Assembly: GCA_033852075.1 (NCBI GenBank) | Contig: JAWSVC010000010.1 | Span: forward strand, 1-64,000 | Source of the DNA: QZLE01 sp033852075 | Lineage (GTDB): Bacteria; Pseudomonadota; Gammaproteobacteria; QZLD01 | Direction of reading: 5' to 3' | DNA length: 64,000 bases | Translations under genes and position numbers: made by a program | Part shown: in pieces, positions 34,332 to 41,789 of the stretch | Numbering within the stretch: the first letter of the stretch is position 1 | Layout of the letters: each line of letters opens with the position of its first letter | Notes under the pieces: generated by a model | Seen by the model: the letters and a program-made list of their open reading frames with translations, nothing else | Database searches by the model: none | Told to the model about the DNA's origin: nothing

Positions 34332-35135
34332 TTATGACTCACTGGGAAATAAATCCGCACTTTTTCCAGAATAGTAATAGGCCGTCAATCCAATCCATTC
34401 ATGAATAGCATAAACCAGACTTTTCATGTTCTTTTCAAAATCAAAACGGAAGCGTCTGTGACCAGAAGGTAATGATTTGTAGTCTACCGGAAAAGGTATT
34501 GTGTTCCAGCCAATATTGCGAAATACTCCAACAGAGCGAGGCATATGGTAGGCTGATGTGACTAGTATCCAGTTGCCATTGATATTATTGTTTAATAATT
34601 TTTTGCTAAGAGTGGCGTTTTGATAGGTGTTTCTGGATTTATCTTCAAGGATGATTCGATCACGACTTATGCCGAGTTCCAATAGCAATAATTCTGCAAT
34701 TTCTGCTTCTGCCAAATCAGTTTTAATTATAAGGCCACTGCCTCCAGTGAACACAATCTTTGCGTTCGGGTAAGCTTGAGCAAGCGCAGCACCTTTTATT
34801 AAACGTTCATTTGAACCATTGGTTTCGAGAGTTCCCCAGGCGGCTGATTCCTCCTGCATAACGCTTCCTCCAAGAATGATTATCCCATCGATATTTTCTG
34901 GTAATTGCTCTGGTCTGGGAAAACGTTTTTCTAAAGGAGAAAGAGCGAAGTCGCCAATAGGGTATATAGAGAAGGCGATCATTATTGTTGCGGTACAGGC
35001 AAGTGTTAGTTTGCAGATGCGATACCTCTTGAAATACAGGGCTAAAAGAGAGAAAGTTGCCAGAAGCGCAAGCAAATGAAAAGGGTTGGCAAAGAACCAT
35101 AATACTTTTGAAAGGTAGAAAAATGTTGTAGTCAT
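34332..35135 (-). CDS. ElyC/SanA/YdcF-family (DUF218) membrane protein
   Basis: A 267-residue inner-membrane protein with two N-terminal helices (about 12-32 and 38-58) and a DUF218 domain: GIIILGGSVMQEES, ANAKIVFTGGSGLI-like segment at about 125-140, ELGISRDRIILEDKSRNTYQ, and LVTSAYHMPRSVGVFRNIGW. ElyC in E. coli affects peptidoglycan assembly through the lipid carrier. The gene lies 81 nt upstream of tagH on the same strand, so it may be transcribed into the T6SS, but it is not a known T6SS component. Confidence 0.85.
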   Translation of the reverse strand: MTTTFFYLSKVLWFFANPFHLLALLATFSLLALYFKRYRICKLTLACTATIMIAFSIYPIGDFALSPLEKRFPRPEQLPENIDGIIILGGSVMQEESAAWGTLETNGSNERLIKGAALAQAYPNAKIVFTGGSGLIIKTDLAEAEIAELLLLELGISRDRIILEDKSRNTYQNATLSKKLLNNNINGNWILVTSAYHMPRSVGVFRNIGWNTIPFPVDYKSLPSGHRRFRFDFEKNMKSLVYAIHEWIGLTAYYYSGKSADLFPSES

Positions 35136-35255
35136 GTTCGTTAAATTAGTGAATTGTAGTAAACAAATTGTACAAACTAGGCATTATTTGGCAATATTGC
35201 ACATCGTTTTTCCGGCAATATAACCGGTTTTTGTACAAATGGATGGGATTAGAGC

Positions 35256-36110
35256 ATGATGGGCAGCAGGCTTTTTAAGGTTATCACGTTATTTATATTT
35301 TCTGTAAATGTTGCTAATGCAGCGAATTTATTGCTGGAAACAATTGATCTTGAATTTAGAACCGGTCAAGAGGTTGAAGAGTCTGTTCGCGCTATTTTAT
35401 CAAAAGAATCAGTAGTAACCGTTAATCGCAATACGTTGATTTTGCGAGCAACTCCGGCTGATATTGCAGCAGTGCGTAAGTTACTTGAAACTATAGATAT
35501 GCCTCCTCGTCAATATGTTATTTCAGTGGCGACAAAAGAAGAGATTCAGAATTCTCATTCCAGCTATCAGGTAAATGGTTCTATTCCGGTTACTAAAGGG
35601 AAAACCATATTTTTTAATAAACCGGGTTATGTAGATGTGCCCAAAAGTAATGGTCAGCAGATACAAGGAAAGGTTGTAGAGAAAAAGGCGATAACTACAA
35701 ACGGAGTTACCAAGAGGGTAACGGTTTTGGAAGGGGAAAGAGTATTTATCAATGTTGCTAATGGCAGTGATGGTAAAAGAATTGTACATAGGTCGTTTGG
35801 TGGTAAGAAAGGGGCTGAGATTGTAACTGTTAGCGACCTTAATAATAGTGGTTTTTATGCAACCATAAGCCCAAGAAATCATGAGCGAGTAGTAATAGAT
35901 TTATCAAACTATCTGTTTCGTCATTCTGTTGCTAACGGAAGTTCATCAGGAGAGGTTGGAACCTCTATGTATGTTAAGCTTGGAAAATGGGTTAAGGTAA
36001 ATAATATCCAGGCAAATAATTCAGATAACAGTTCCGGGCTTTTAAGCTCTAATTCTTCGGCGAAATCTCAGTCTCAAGAATTATGGATCAAAGTTGACCA
36101 AGTTATGTAA
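35256..36110 (+). CDS. Exported protein with secretin N-like domain
   Basis: A 284-residue protein with a signal peptide (about 1-22, VNVANA). Residues 23-90 resemble the short secretin N domain (LEFRTGQEVEESVRAIL, VNRNTLILRATPADIAAVRK, LLETIDMPPRQYVIS). No secretin barrel follows. The rest is a beta-rich region ending WIKVDQVM that I cannot assign. It stands alone, divergent from elyC, and is followed by a 3'-end foldback element. It could be a periplasmic partner of an outer-membrane complex, but no secretin is nearby. ATG 35259 is an equally possible start. Confidence 0.62.
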   Translation: MMGSRLFKVITLFIFSVNVANAANLLLETIDLEFRTGQEVEESVRAILSKESVVTVNRNTLILRATPADIAAVRKLLETIDMPPRQYVISVATKEEIQNSHSSYQVNGSIPVTKGKTIFFNKPGYVDVPKSNGQQIQGKVVEKKAITTNGVTKRVTVLEGERVFINVANGSDGKRIVHRSFGGKKGAEIVTVSDLNNSGFYATISPRNHERVVIDLSNYLFRHSVANGSSSGEVGTSMYVKLGKWVKVNNIQANNSDNSSGLLSSNSSAKSQSQELWIKVDQVM

Positions 36111-36120
36111 ATTCTGGGCT

Positions 36121-36212
36121 ATTTCCCACAATATCTGTGTTGCAATTCGATAAAAAATGGGTCACTTACAATTCGTAAGCTCAACATGTTTTTATCGAAT
36201 TGTGCCTTGATC
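36121..36212 (+). repeat. 3'-end foldback element, copy 2 (complete)
   Basis: Conserved unpaired words TCTGTGTTG, ATGGGTCA, CTCAACAT and GCCTTGA surround two helices. The long stem is CAATTCGATAAAAA (36143-36156) with TTTTTATCGAATTG (36189-36202), and the inner hairpin is CTTAC/GTAAG. It starts about 10 nt after a plus-strand stop codon. Compared with copy 3, both helices differ in sequence but remain paired. Confidence 0.78.
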
Positions 36213-36268
36213 TTGGAAAAATATCCTCAGAATTTGATTCTGGTATGTTTTCCAAATATTTCTGTCTA

Positions 36269-36290
36269 ATTTTCCACACGTGTGGAAAAT
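36269..36290. repeat. CCACACGTGTGG palindrome
   Basis: A perfect 22-bp palindrome with arms ATTTTCCACAC and GTGTGGAAAAT. A near-identical hairpin lies at 63696-63717 after recG. It could be a bidirectional terminator-like hairpin or a protein-binding site. Confidence 0.7.
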
Positions 36291-36350
36291 CTTGGCTCCA
36301 GTATCACTTATTATTGTAAGTTTGCCTAATTTAATACTTAATTATTCCCC

Positions 36351-36379
36351 CTTGAAAAAACAAAACTCCCTCCCCATAT
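36351..36379 (+). promoter_or_regulatory. Sigma-32 (RpoH) heat-shock promoter of clpB
   Basis: The -35 CTTGAAA (36351-36357) and -10 CCCCATAT (36372-36379) are separated by 14 bp, matching the RpoH consensus CTTGAAA-N(11-16)-CCCCATnT exactly. The clpB ATG lies 37 nt downstream, with GAGG at 36404-36407. Confidence 0.93.
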
Positions 36380-36415
36380 CTATACTAAGAAGATAGATAT
36401 TTTGAGGTAGTTGAT

Positions 36416-38989
36416 ATGCGTTTAGATAGACTCACCAGTAAATTACAAGAAGCGCTTTCCGATGCGCAAAGCCTGGCTATTGGCAACGATAACCAATTCG
36501 TTGAAGGCGTGCATCTTATGGCTGCCCTTATCGATCAAGAGGGCGGTAGCGTTCGTTACTTATTCAATCAGATTAATGGGGATGTATTTAAACTAAGATC
36601 TCTTTTAGGTGAAGCGTTGGAGCGTTTGCCTAGTGTTGAGGGCGCTGATGGTGATATCCGCATATCAAATGACCTTGCAAAGCTATTGAATCGTGCCGAT
36701 AAGATTGCGCAGAAGCGTAAGGATTCTTATATATCCAGTGAAGTTGTAGTTCTTGCTGCGGTTGAAGATCAAGGACTGCTGGGGATTATTCTCAAAAAGG
36801 CAGGTGTTGAAAAGGCGGCCTTGGAAAAAGCTGTGGATGACATGCGTGACGGGCAGAAGGTTGATGAGCAAGGAGCGGAAGAGCAGCGCCATGCTCTGGA
36901 GAAATATACCATTGATCTCACAATGCGTGCCGAGCAAGGTAAGCTGGACCCGGTTATTGGGCGTGATGATGAAATTCGCAGAACAATCCAGGTATTGCAG
37001 CGCCGTACCAAGAATAACCCTGTATTGATTGGTGAACCTGGTGTAGGTAAAACAGCTATTGTCGAAGGTCTGGCTCAGCGCATCATTAATGGTGAGGTGC
37101 CTGAAGGCTTGAAGAACAAACGTCTGCTTTCACTGGATATGGGAGCTTTGATTGCCGGTGCAAAATTTCGTGGTGAATTTGAGGAACGTTTAAAGGCAGT
37201 TTTGAATGACCTTTCTAAGCAGGAAGGGCAAATTATTCTGTTTATTGACGAGATACACACCATGGTTGGTGCCGGTAAGGCCGAAGGCTCGATGGATGCT
37301 GGCAACATGCTCAAACCTGCTTTGGCTCGTGGTGAGCTACATTGCGTGGGCGCTACAACTTTAGATGAATATCGCAAAGATATTGAAAAAGATGCTGCAC
37401 TGGAAAGGCGCTTCCAAAAGGTTTTTGTAAACGAGCCAACTGAAGAGGATACCATTGCTATCCTGCGTGGCTTGAAAGAGCGCTATGAGGTGCATCATGG
37501 TGTGGATATTACTGACCCTGCGATTATAGCAGCTGCTACTCTTTCTCACAGATATATTACAGATCGTCAACTGCCGGATAAGGCTATCGACTTAATCGAT
37601 GAGGCTGCAAGTCAGATTCGTATGGAGATCGACTCCAAACCAGAGGCGATGGATAGGCTTGAACGACGTGTTATTCAGCTTAAGATTCAGCGAGAAGCAT
37701 TGAAAAAAGAGGATGACGCGGCTTCAAAAAAACGCCTGCAAGATTTGGAAAAAGAGATCGAGAAGATCGAGTCTGAATTTAAAGAGATGGATGAGGTATG
37801 GCAGTCGGAAAAGGCTGCAGTTCAAGGTACTCATACCATTAAAGAGAACCTGGAAAAATTGCGTCAGGAGCTGGAAAACGCTCGCCGTGCCGGTGATCTT
37901 ACTCGCATGTCTGAACTGCAATATGGAAGAATTCCCGAACTGGAGCATCAGCTAGATCTTGCCACTCATGCCGAGATGCAAGATATGTCGCTTCTCAGAA
38001 ATAAAGTGACAGAAGAGGAGATTGCCGAGGTTGTTTCCAAATGGACCGGCATTCCTGTTTCCAAGATGCTAGAAGGGGAACGGGATAAATTACTGCGTAT
38101 GGAACAGGAGTTGGGCAAACGTGTAATTGGTCAGGATGAAGCGCTTGGTTTTGTTGCCAACGCCATTCGCCGTTCAAGAGCAGGGTTATCAGACCCCAAT
38201 CGTCCCAATGGTTCATTTTTATTCTTAGGCCCAACTGGTGTTGGTAAAACCGAACTGTGTAAGGCGCTGGCACAGTTTATGTTTGATACCGAAGAGGCTA
38301 TCGTGCGTATTGATATGTCTGAGTTTATGGAACAGCACTCTGTAGCCAAATTGATAGGCGCACCTCCGGGATATGTTGGCTACGATGAAGGTGGTTATCT
38401 TACCGAGGCCGTGCGCAGAAGACCGTATTCTGTAATATTGTTGGATGAGGTGGAGAAGGCGCATCCTGATGTGTTCAATATTCTTCTTCAAGTTCTTGAT
38501 GATGGCAGACTAACAGATGGTCAGGGTAGAACAGTAGACTTTAAAAATACCGTAATCATTATGACATCAAATCTTGGTTCGCAAGTTATACAAGAACTTG
38601 CTGGCGCCGAAAGATATGATGAGATAAAAGGTGCGGTGATGCAAATTGTCGAACAGCAATTCAGACCAGAGTTCTTGAATCGACTGGATGAATGTATCGT
38701 GTTCCGTCCACTTGGCAGAGAACAGATTCGCTCAATCACCGAAGTACAGATTGAGTATCTGCGCAAAAGACTTCAGGATAGAGAGATTGGTCTTGAGTTA
38801 AGCGTTGAAGCACTGGATAAGATTGGTGAAGCAGGTTTTGACCCAGTTTATGGAGCCAGGCCGCTTAAACGCGAAATTCAACGTCAACTGGAAAATCCAT
38901 TGGCGCAGCAGATACTTTCCGGAGTTTTCTTGCCGGGCGATATTATCCAAATTGATGTAGAGGATGGGGTGTTGGTTTCGGCGAAGTAG
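36416..38989 (+). CDS. clpB: ClpB protein disaggregase
   Basis: An 857-residue Hsp100 chaperone that solubilises aggregated proteins with DnaK. It has an N-domain (MRLDRLTSKLQEALSDAQSL), AAA+ module 1 with P-loop GEPGVGKTA (206-213) and LFIDEIHTMVGAG, the coiled-coil M-domain (about 410-525) and AAA+ module 2 with GPTGVGKTEL and GAPPGYVGYDEGGYLTEAVR. It ends in GARPLKREIQRQLENPLAQQ, as in canonical ClpB. Length is standard. It has its own RpoH promoter and is monocistronic. Confidence 0.98.
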   Translation: MRLDRLTSKLQEALSDAQSLAIGNDNQFVEGVHLMAALIDQEGGSVRYLFNQINGDVFKLRSLLGEALERLPSVEGADGDIRISNDLAKLLNRADKIAQKRKDSYISSEVVVLAAVEDQGLLGIILKKAGVEKAALEKAVDDMRDGQKVDEQGAEEQRHALEKYTIDLTMRAEQGKLDPVIGRDDEIRRTIQVLQRRTKNNPVLIGEPGVGKTAIVEGLAQRIINGEVPEGLKNKRLLSLDMGALIAGAKFRGEFEERLKAVLNDLSKQEGQIILFIDEIHTMVGAGKAEGSMDAGNMLKPALARGELHCVGATTLDEYRKDIEKDAALERRFQKVFVNEPTEEDTIAILRGLKERYEVHHGVDITDPAIIAAATLSHRYITDRQLPDKAIDLIDEAASQIRMEIDSKPEAMDRLERRVIQLKIQREALKKEDDAASKKRLQDLEKEIEKIESEFKEMDEVWQSEKAAVQGTHTIKENLEKLRQELENARRAGDLTRMSELQYGRIPELEHQLDLATHAEMQDMSLLRNKVTEEEIAEVVSKWTGIPVSKMLEGERDKLLRMEQELGKRVIGQDEALGFVANAIRRSRAGLSDPNRPNGSFLFLGPTGVGKTELCKALAQFMFDTEEAIVRIDMSEFMEQHSVAKLIGAPPGYVGYDEGGYLTEAVRRRPYSVILLDEVEKAHPDVFNILLQVLDDGRLTDGQGRTVDFKNTVIIMTSNLGSQVIQELAGAERYDEIKGAVMQIVEQQFRPEFLNRLDECIVFRPLGREQIRSITEVQIEYLRKRLQDREIGLELSVEALDKIGEAGFDPVYGARPLKREIQRQLENPLAQQILSGVFLPGDIIQIDVEDGVLVSAK

Positions 38990-39010
38990 TTAATAAAGCT
39001 ACTGTGCTTG

Positions 39011-39103
39011 GTTATTCTGTGTTGTAAATGGTTTAAAAATGAGTCATGCACTAATCGTGCACTCAACATATTTTAAATCATTTACGCCTTGACTAAGTCG
39101 CTG
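39011..39103 (+). repeat. 3'-end foldback element, copy 3 (complete)
   Basis: It has the same unpaired words as copy 2 (TCTGTGTTG, ATGAGTCA, CTCAACAT, GCCTTGA). The long stem is GTAAATGGTTTAAAA with TTTTAAATCATTTAC and the inner hairpin is TGCAC/GTGCA. It begins about 20 nt after the clpB stop. Confidence 0.78.
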
Positions 39104-39161
39104 ATTATGCTTTGTTTAATTCTCAATCCTTAGTTGATTAGGAATGATGGGGCTTAAAATT

Positions 39162-39263
39162 CCGTTCATCCTGAGCACGAGGAACGAGTAGTCGAAGGGT
39201 GATAGTAAATTGTTCAATTAATACCGTTTCATGCTTCGACTGCTGCGCGCTCAGCACGAACGG
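39162..39263. repeat. Inverted repeat of CCGTTCATCCTGAGC type
   Basis: The ends CCGTTC (39162) and GAACGG (39263) flank partly complementary arms, CATCCTGAGCACGAGGAACG and CTTCGACTGCTGCGCGCTCA. It resembles widespread proteobacterial repeats built from CTGAGC..GTCGAAG words. Single copy here. Confidence 0.6.
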
Positions 39264-39423
39264 TATTAATTACCAGGTAGCAGCAGTGGGATTTACCCCG
39301 ACCCCAGTTATTGATTATTCGCTTAACTTACCTGAATTAAATTCACCCAAACTCCAAAAATGCTCATTTGTTATTTTATTGGCCGCTAGATAATTTATCT
39401 TTAAGTTCACTTGGAGGTAAATT

Positions 39424-40155
39424 ATGAAAACTAAATGGATGCTGGCAATTGGGTTTTGCATCGCCGGATATTGTGTGGCAGTAAACTGTGCAGAGCTAAC
39501 TACGCTTTCGGATGATTTCTCAAATGCAGATACCATAAAAGAATGGAAGGTGCATAATAGCGACCAGCTAAAAATTCTTGTGGTTGAGGACGGAAAGTTG
39601 GTTCTTGAGCCGGATCCTAAAGTAGGTAGTATCGCCTGGTATATGGATGGCACAGGCCCCTTTGTTTATAAACAGATAACCGGAAAATTTGTGGCAGAGA
39701 TTCAGCTTAAAGTCAGCTCTATAAAAGACCATAATCGTGCACCGTATGGAGCATTTAATTCAGCTGGTTTTGTGGTGCGCGATCCTGCAAGTAACAATGG
39801 CAATCAAAACTGGATAATGTATAACATTGGTCAGCAGGATATGGGGTTTGGGCGTGAGGCGAAAACTACCGAAAATTCTGGTTCTGCACTGAGTATTTAT
39901 GCAGCTCCCGCGAAATATAATTCGGGGAAACTCCGGGTTTGTCGCATTGGTTCGATGTTTTATATGTATCATTGGCTGGAAAATGAAACGAAATGGATTG
40001 CTGAAGATATAGAACAATTTAAACGAGAAGATCTTCCGCAAGTTGTGGATGTGGGTATGGTTATTAATGCCTATGATACTCCTCGGGAAATCAGAGCAGA
40101 GTTTGATTATATTAAATTTAGCTCTGTTGATTATAAGGCTGATTGTATTAAGTGA
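39424..40155 (+). CDS. Exported concanavalin-like (DUF1349-type) protein
   Basis: A 243-residue secreted or periplasmic protein. A signal peptide ends at about residue 23 (VAVNCA). The mature part has the beta-sandwich pattern of DUF1349/LamG-like domains: LSDDFSNADTIKEWKVHNSD, YKQITGKFVAEIQLKV, AGFVVRDPASNNGNQNWIMY, MFYMYHWLENETKWI and VGMVINAYDTPREIRAEFDY. Such domains often bind sugars; no catalytic motif is visible. The start follows GGAGG with good spacing. It is monocistronic. Confidence 0.7.
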   Translation: MKTKWMLAIGFCIAGYCVAVNCAELTTLSDDFSNADTIKEWKVHNSDQLKILVVEDGKLVLEPDPKVGSIAWYMDGTGPFVYKQITGKFVAEIQLKVSSIKDHNRAPYGAFNSAGFVVRDPASNNGNQNWIMYNIGQQDMGFGREAKTTENSGSALSIYAAPAKYNSGKLRVCRIGSMFYMYHWLENETKWIAEDIEQFKREDLPQVVDVGMVINAYDTPREIRAEFDYIKFSSVDYKADCIK

Positions 40156-40212
40156 TCTTGGATATAGATCTGCGTCGGTATAATTTGGGAGGTGGTCGAA
40201 AATCGCGACTAT

Positions 40213-40866
40213 TTATTCCCCATCAAACGCATGTAGCTGTGCGTTCCAATCCTCGTCTCTTATCGTTCCATCCCAAGGAGCTTTGCCGTAGTAGAGAGCA
40301 TCTTTAGCTTGAATATCGATAAACTTGGCTTTGGTGATGGTGATTTTGCGCAGGTCGGCTTTATCAAAAATACACTTTTGGAATAGGGTGTTTTCTGTGG
40401 AAGTTGCTCGCACGCAAGAATCTGTTAGGTTTGTATTTATAAATGAGACGTCATCAAAATCATTTTCAACCATTAATGCAGACTGGATTGAGCAGCCTTT
40501 AAATAGTGAATTTTGCGCATTGCATAGCAGGATGTTAGCTTGGTCTAAGTTGCAATTAGTAAGCTTGATCCCTTTTAAATTGGTTCTTTGCAGATGTATG
40601 TTATCCATATTGGCATTGTCTGCAATTATTCCTTGTAGATTTGCATCCTGGATATAGGAAAATTCCATAACTGTATTGGAAAGGTTGCAGTTAGAAAGAT
40701 TGGATCCGGAGATGGTGGCTCCGGAGAAATCTATTCCGGATAGATCTAAATCGCTTAGATCCAGAAACATCAGGTCGGCATCGGCAAGGCTGCCGTTTTT
40801 GCCGCGTTCAGACAACAACGCTTCACGTGATGTGAAGCGTTGTTTGGTTCTGTCGATAAATGACAT
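40213..40866 (-). CDS. Pentapeptide-repeat protein
   Basis: A 217-residue protein made mainly of A(D/N)LXX-type repeats (FLDLSDLDLSGIDFSGATIS, SNLSNCNLSNTVMEFSYIQD, ANLQGIIADNANMDNIHLQR). These would fold as a right-handed quadrilateral beta-helix from about residue 28 to 190. Pentapeptide proteins include DNA mimics and structural scaffolds; the role here is unknown. It lies 29 nt downstream of korB on the same strand and could be its operon partner. Confidence 0.82.
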   Translation of the reverse strand: MSFIDRTKQRFTSREALLSERGKNGSLADADLMFLDLSDLDLSGIDFSGATISGSNLSNCNLSNTVMEFSYIQDANLQGIIADNANMDNIHLQRTNLKGIKLTNCNLDQANILLCNAQNSLFKGCSIQSALMVENDFDDVSFINTNLTDSCVRATSTENTLFQKCIFDKADLRKITITKAKFIDIQAKDALYYGKAPWDGTIRDEDWNAQLHAFDGE

Positions 40867-40895
40867 ATTCAGATTACGTTCTAGACAGTCCCGGA

Positions 40896-41789
40896 TTATG
40901 GGCGTGCTAGGTCAATAATCTTGTTTAGGTCGTAATCTTCGCTGCCTTCAACCATTTCTACGATATCTGCCATTCTCTCATCAAGAGTTTCGCGAGTGGT
41001 GTCTTTGTAGATCAGGCCAATAGGTGCTTTGCCTTTTTCTTCAAAATCGGCAACCAGGTCGATAGCCTTGTGATAACTAGTTGCATCGTGATCTTCAGAT
41101 ACATCTTCGATTAGATCTTTGTAGTACTGAAGGGTGTCGATTTTGTTAAAGGTTGGACAAGGTGAAAGGATATTCACGTATGAAAATCCTTTGTGTTCGA
41201 TTGCTTGCTTGATTAGATCTGCACAAAGCGCTGGCTTGCCTGCATATGCTTGTGCAACGAAGCTTGCCTCATAACCCATTAGGTATTTGATTGGGTTTAG
41301 TGGATCGTCTACACCGCCGTATGGGGTTGTGTAAGCCTTCATCTCGCGACGTGAAGTTGGAGAAACCTGCCCTTTGGTTAGACCGTAGATGTGGTTATCC
41401 ATAAGGATGTAGGTTAGGTTTACGTTTTTACGCGCCAAGTGGGGCATGTGGCCACCACCGATTGAAAAGCCGTCGCCATCACCGCCAGTGATGATTACTG
41501 GAAGATCTGGGCGAGCAAGTTGTGCACCGGTTGCTACAGGAGCTGCACGACCATGTAGGGTGTGCATCTTGTATGATTCAACGAAGTATGGAGTTCTTGA
41601 AGAACAGCCGATGCCAGAGATATTGATAATCTGGCTTTTGTCGATGTTTAGTTCGGCAAGAGCTTTGTATAGTGAGTTAAGAATGCCGTGGTAACCGCAT
41701 CCAGGACACCAAATAGGTTTAACCTCAGACTTATAGTCCTTAGCTTCCATTTGGGTCTCAGCTTGTTTGAATTTATTTAGAGAAGTCAT
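40896..41789 (-). CDS. korB: 2-oxoacid:ferredoxin oxidoreductase beta subunit
   Basis: A 297-residue thiamine-pyrophosphate-binding subunit. The Cys motif WCPGCGYHGIL near the N-terminus and a third Cys in SGIGCSSRTPYF would ligate a 4Fe-4S cluster. GGDGDGFSIGGGHMPHLARK is the TPP/Mg signature, and YILMDNHIYGLTKGQVSPTS follows. With KorA it decarboxylates a 2-oxoacid, probably 2-oxoglutarate, and reduces ferredoxin; pyruvate cannot be excluded. It overlaps korA by 1 nt and has an AGGAGG ribosome site inside korA. Confidence 0.93.
   Translation of the reverse strand: MTSLNKFKQAETQMEAKDYKSEVKPIWCPGCGYHGILNSLYKALAELNIDKSQIINISGIGCSSRTPYFVESYKMHTLHGRAAPVATGAQLARPDLPVIITGGDGDGFSIGGGHMPHLARKNVNLTYILMDNHIYGLTKGQVSPTSRREMKAYTTPYGGVDDPLNPIKYLMGYEASFVAQAYAGKPALCADLIKQAIEHKGFSYVNILSPCPTFNKIDTLQYYKDLIEDVSEDHDATSYHKAIDLVADFEEKGKAPIGLIYKDTTRETLDERMADIVEMVEGSEDYDLNKIIDLARP

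Larger units (their letters stand above)
36111..36415. other. Intergenic region upstream of clpB
   Basis: This 305-bp gap holds, in order, a 3'-end foldback element, a CCACACG palindrome and the heat-shock promoter of clpB, each listed separately. No gene is visible. Confidence 0.7.
38990..39423. other. Repeat-bearing gap after clpB
   Basis: This 434-bp gap contains a 3'-end foldback element and a CCGTTC-type inverted repeat. The last 25 bp carry the GGAGG ribosome site of the following gene (about 39412-39416). No additional gene is apparent. Confidence 0.65.

Noticed and set aside
36121..36212. Foldback element as an integron attC site
   Set aside because: GCTCAAC resembles an attC core word, but the partner site and order are wrong and no integrase or cassette is present.
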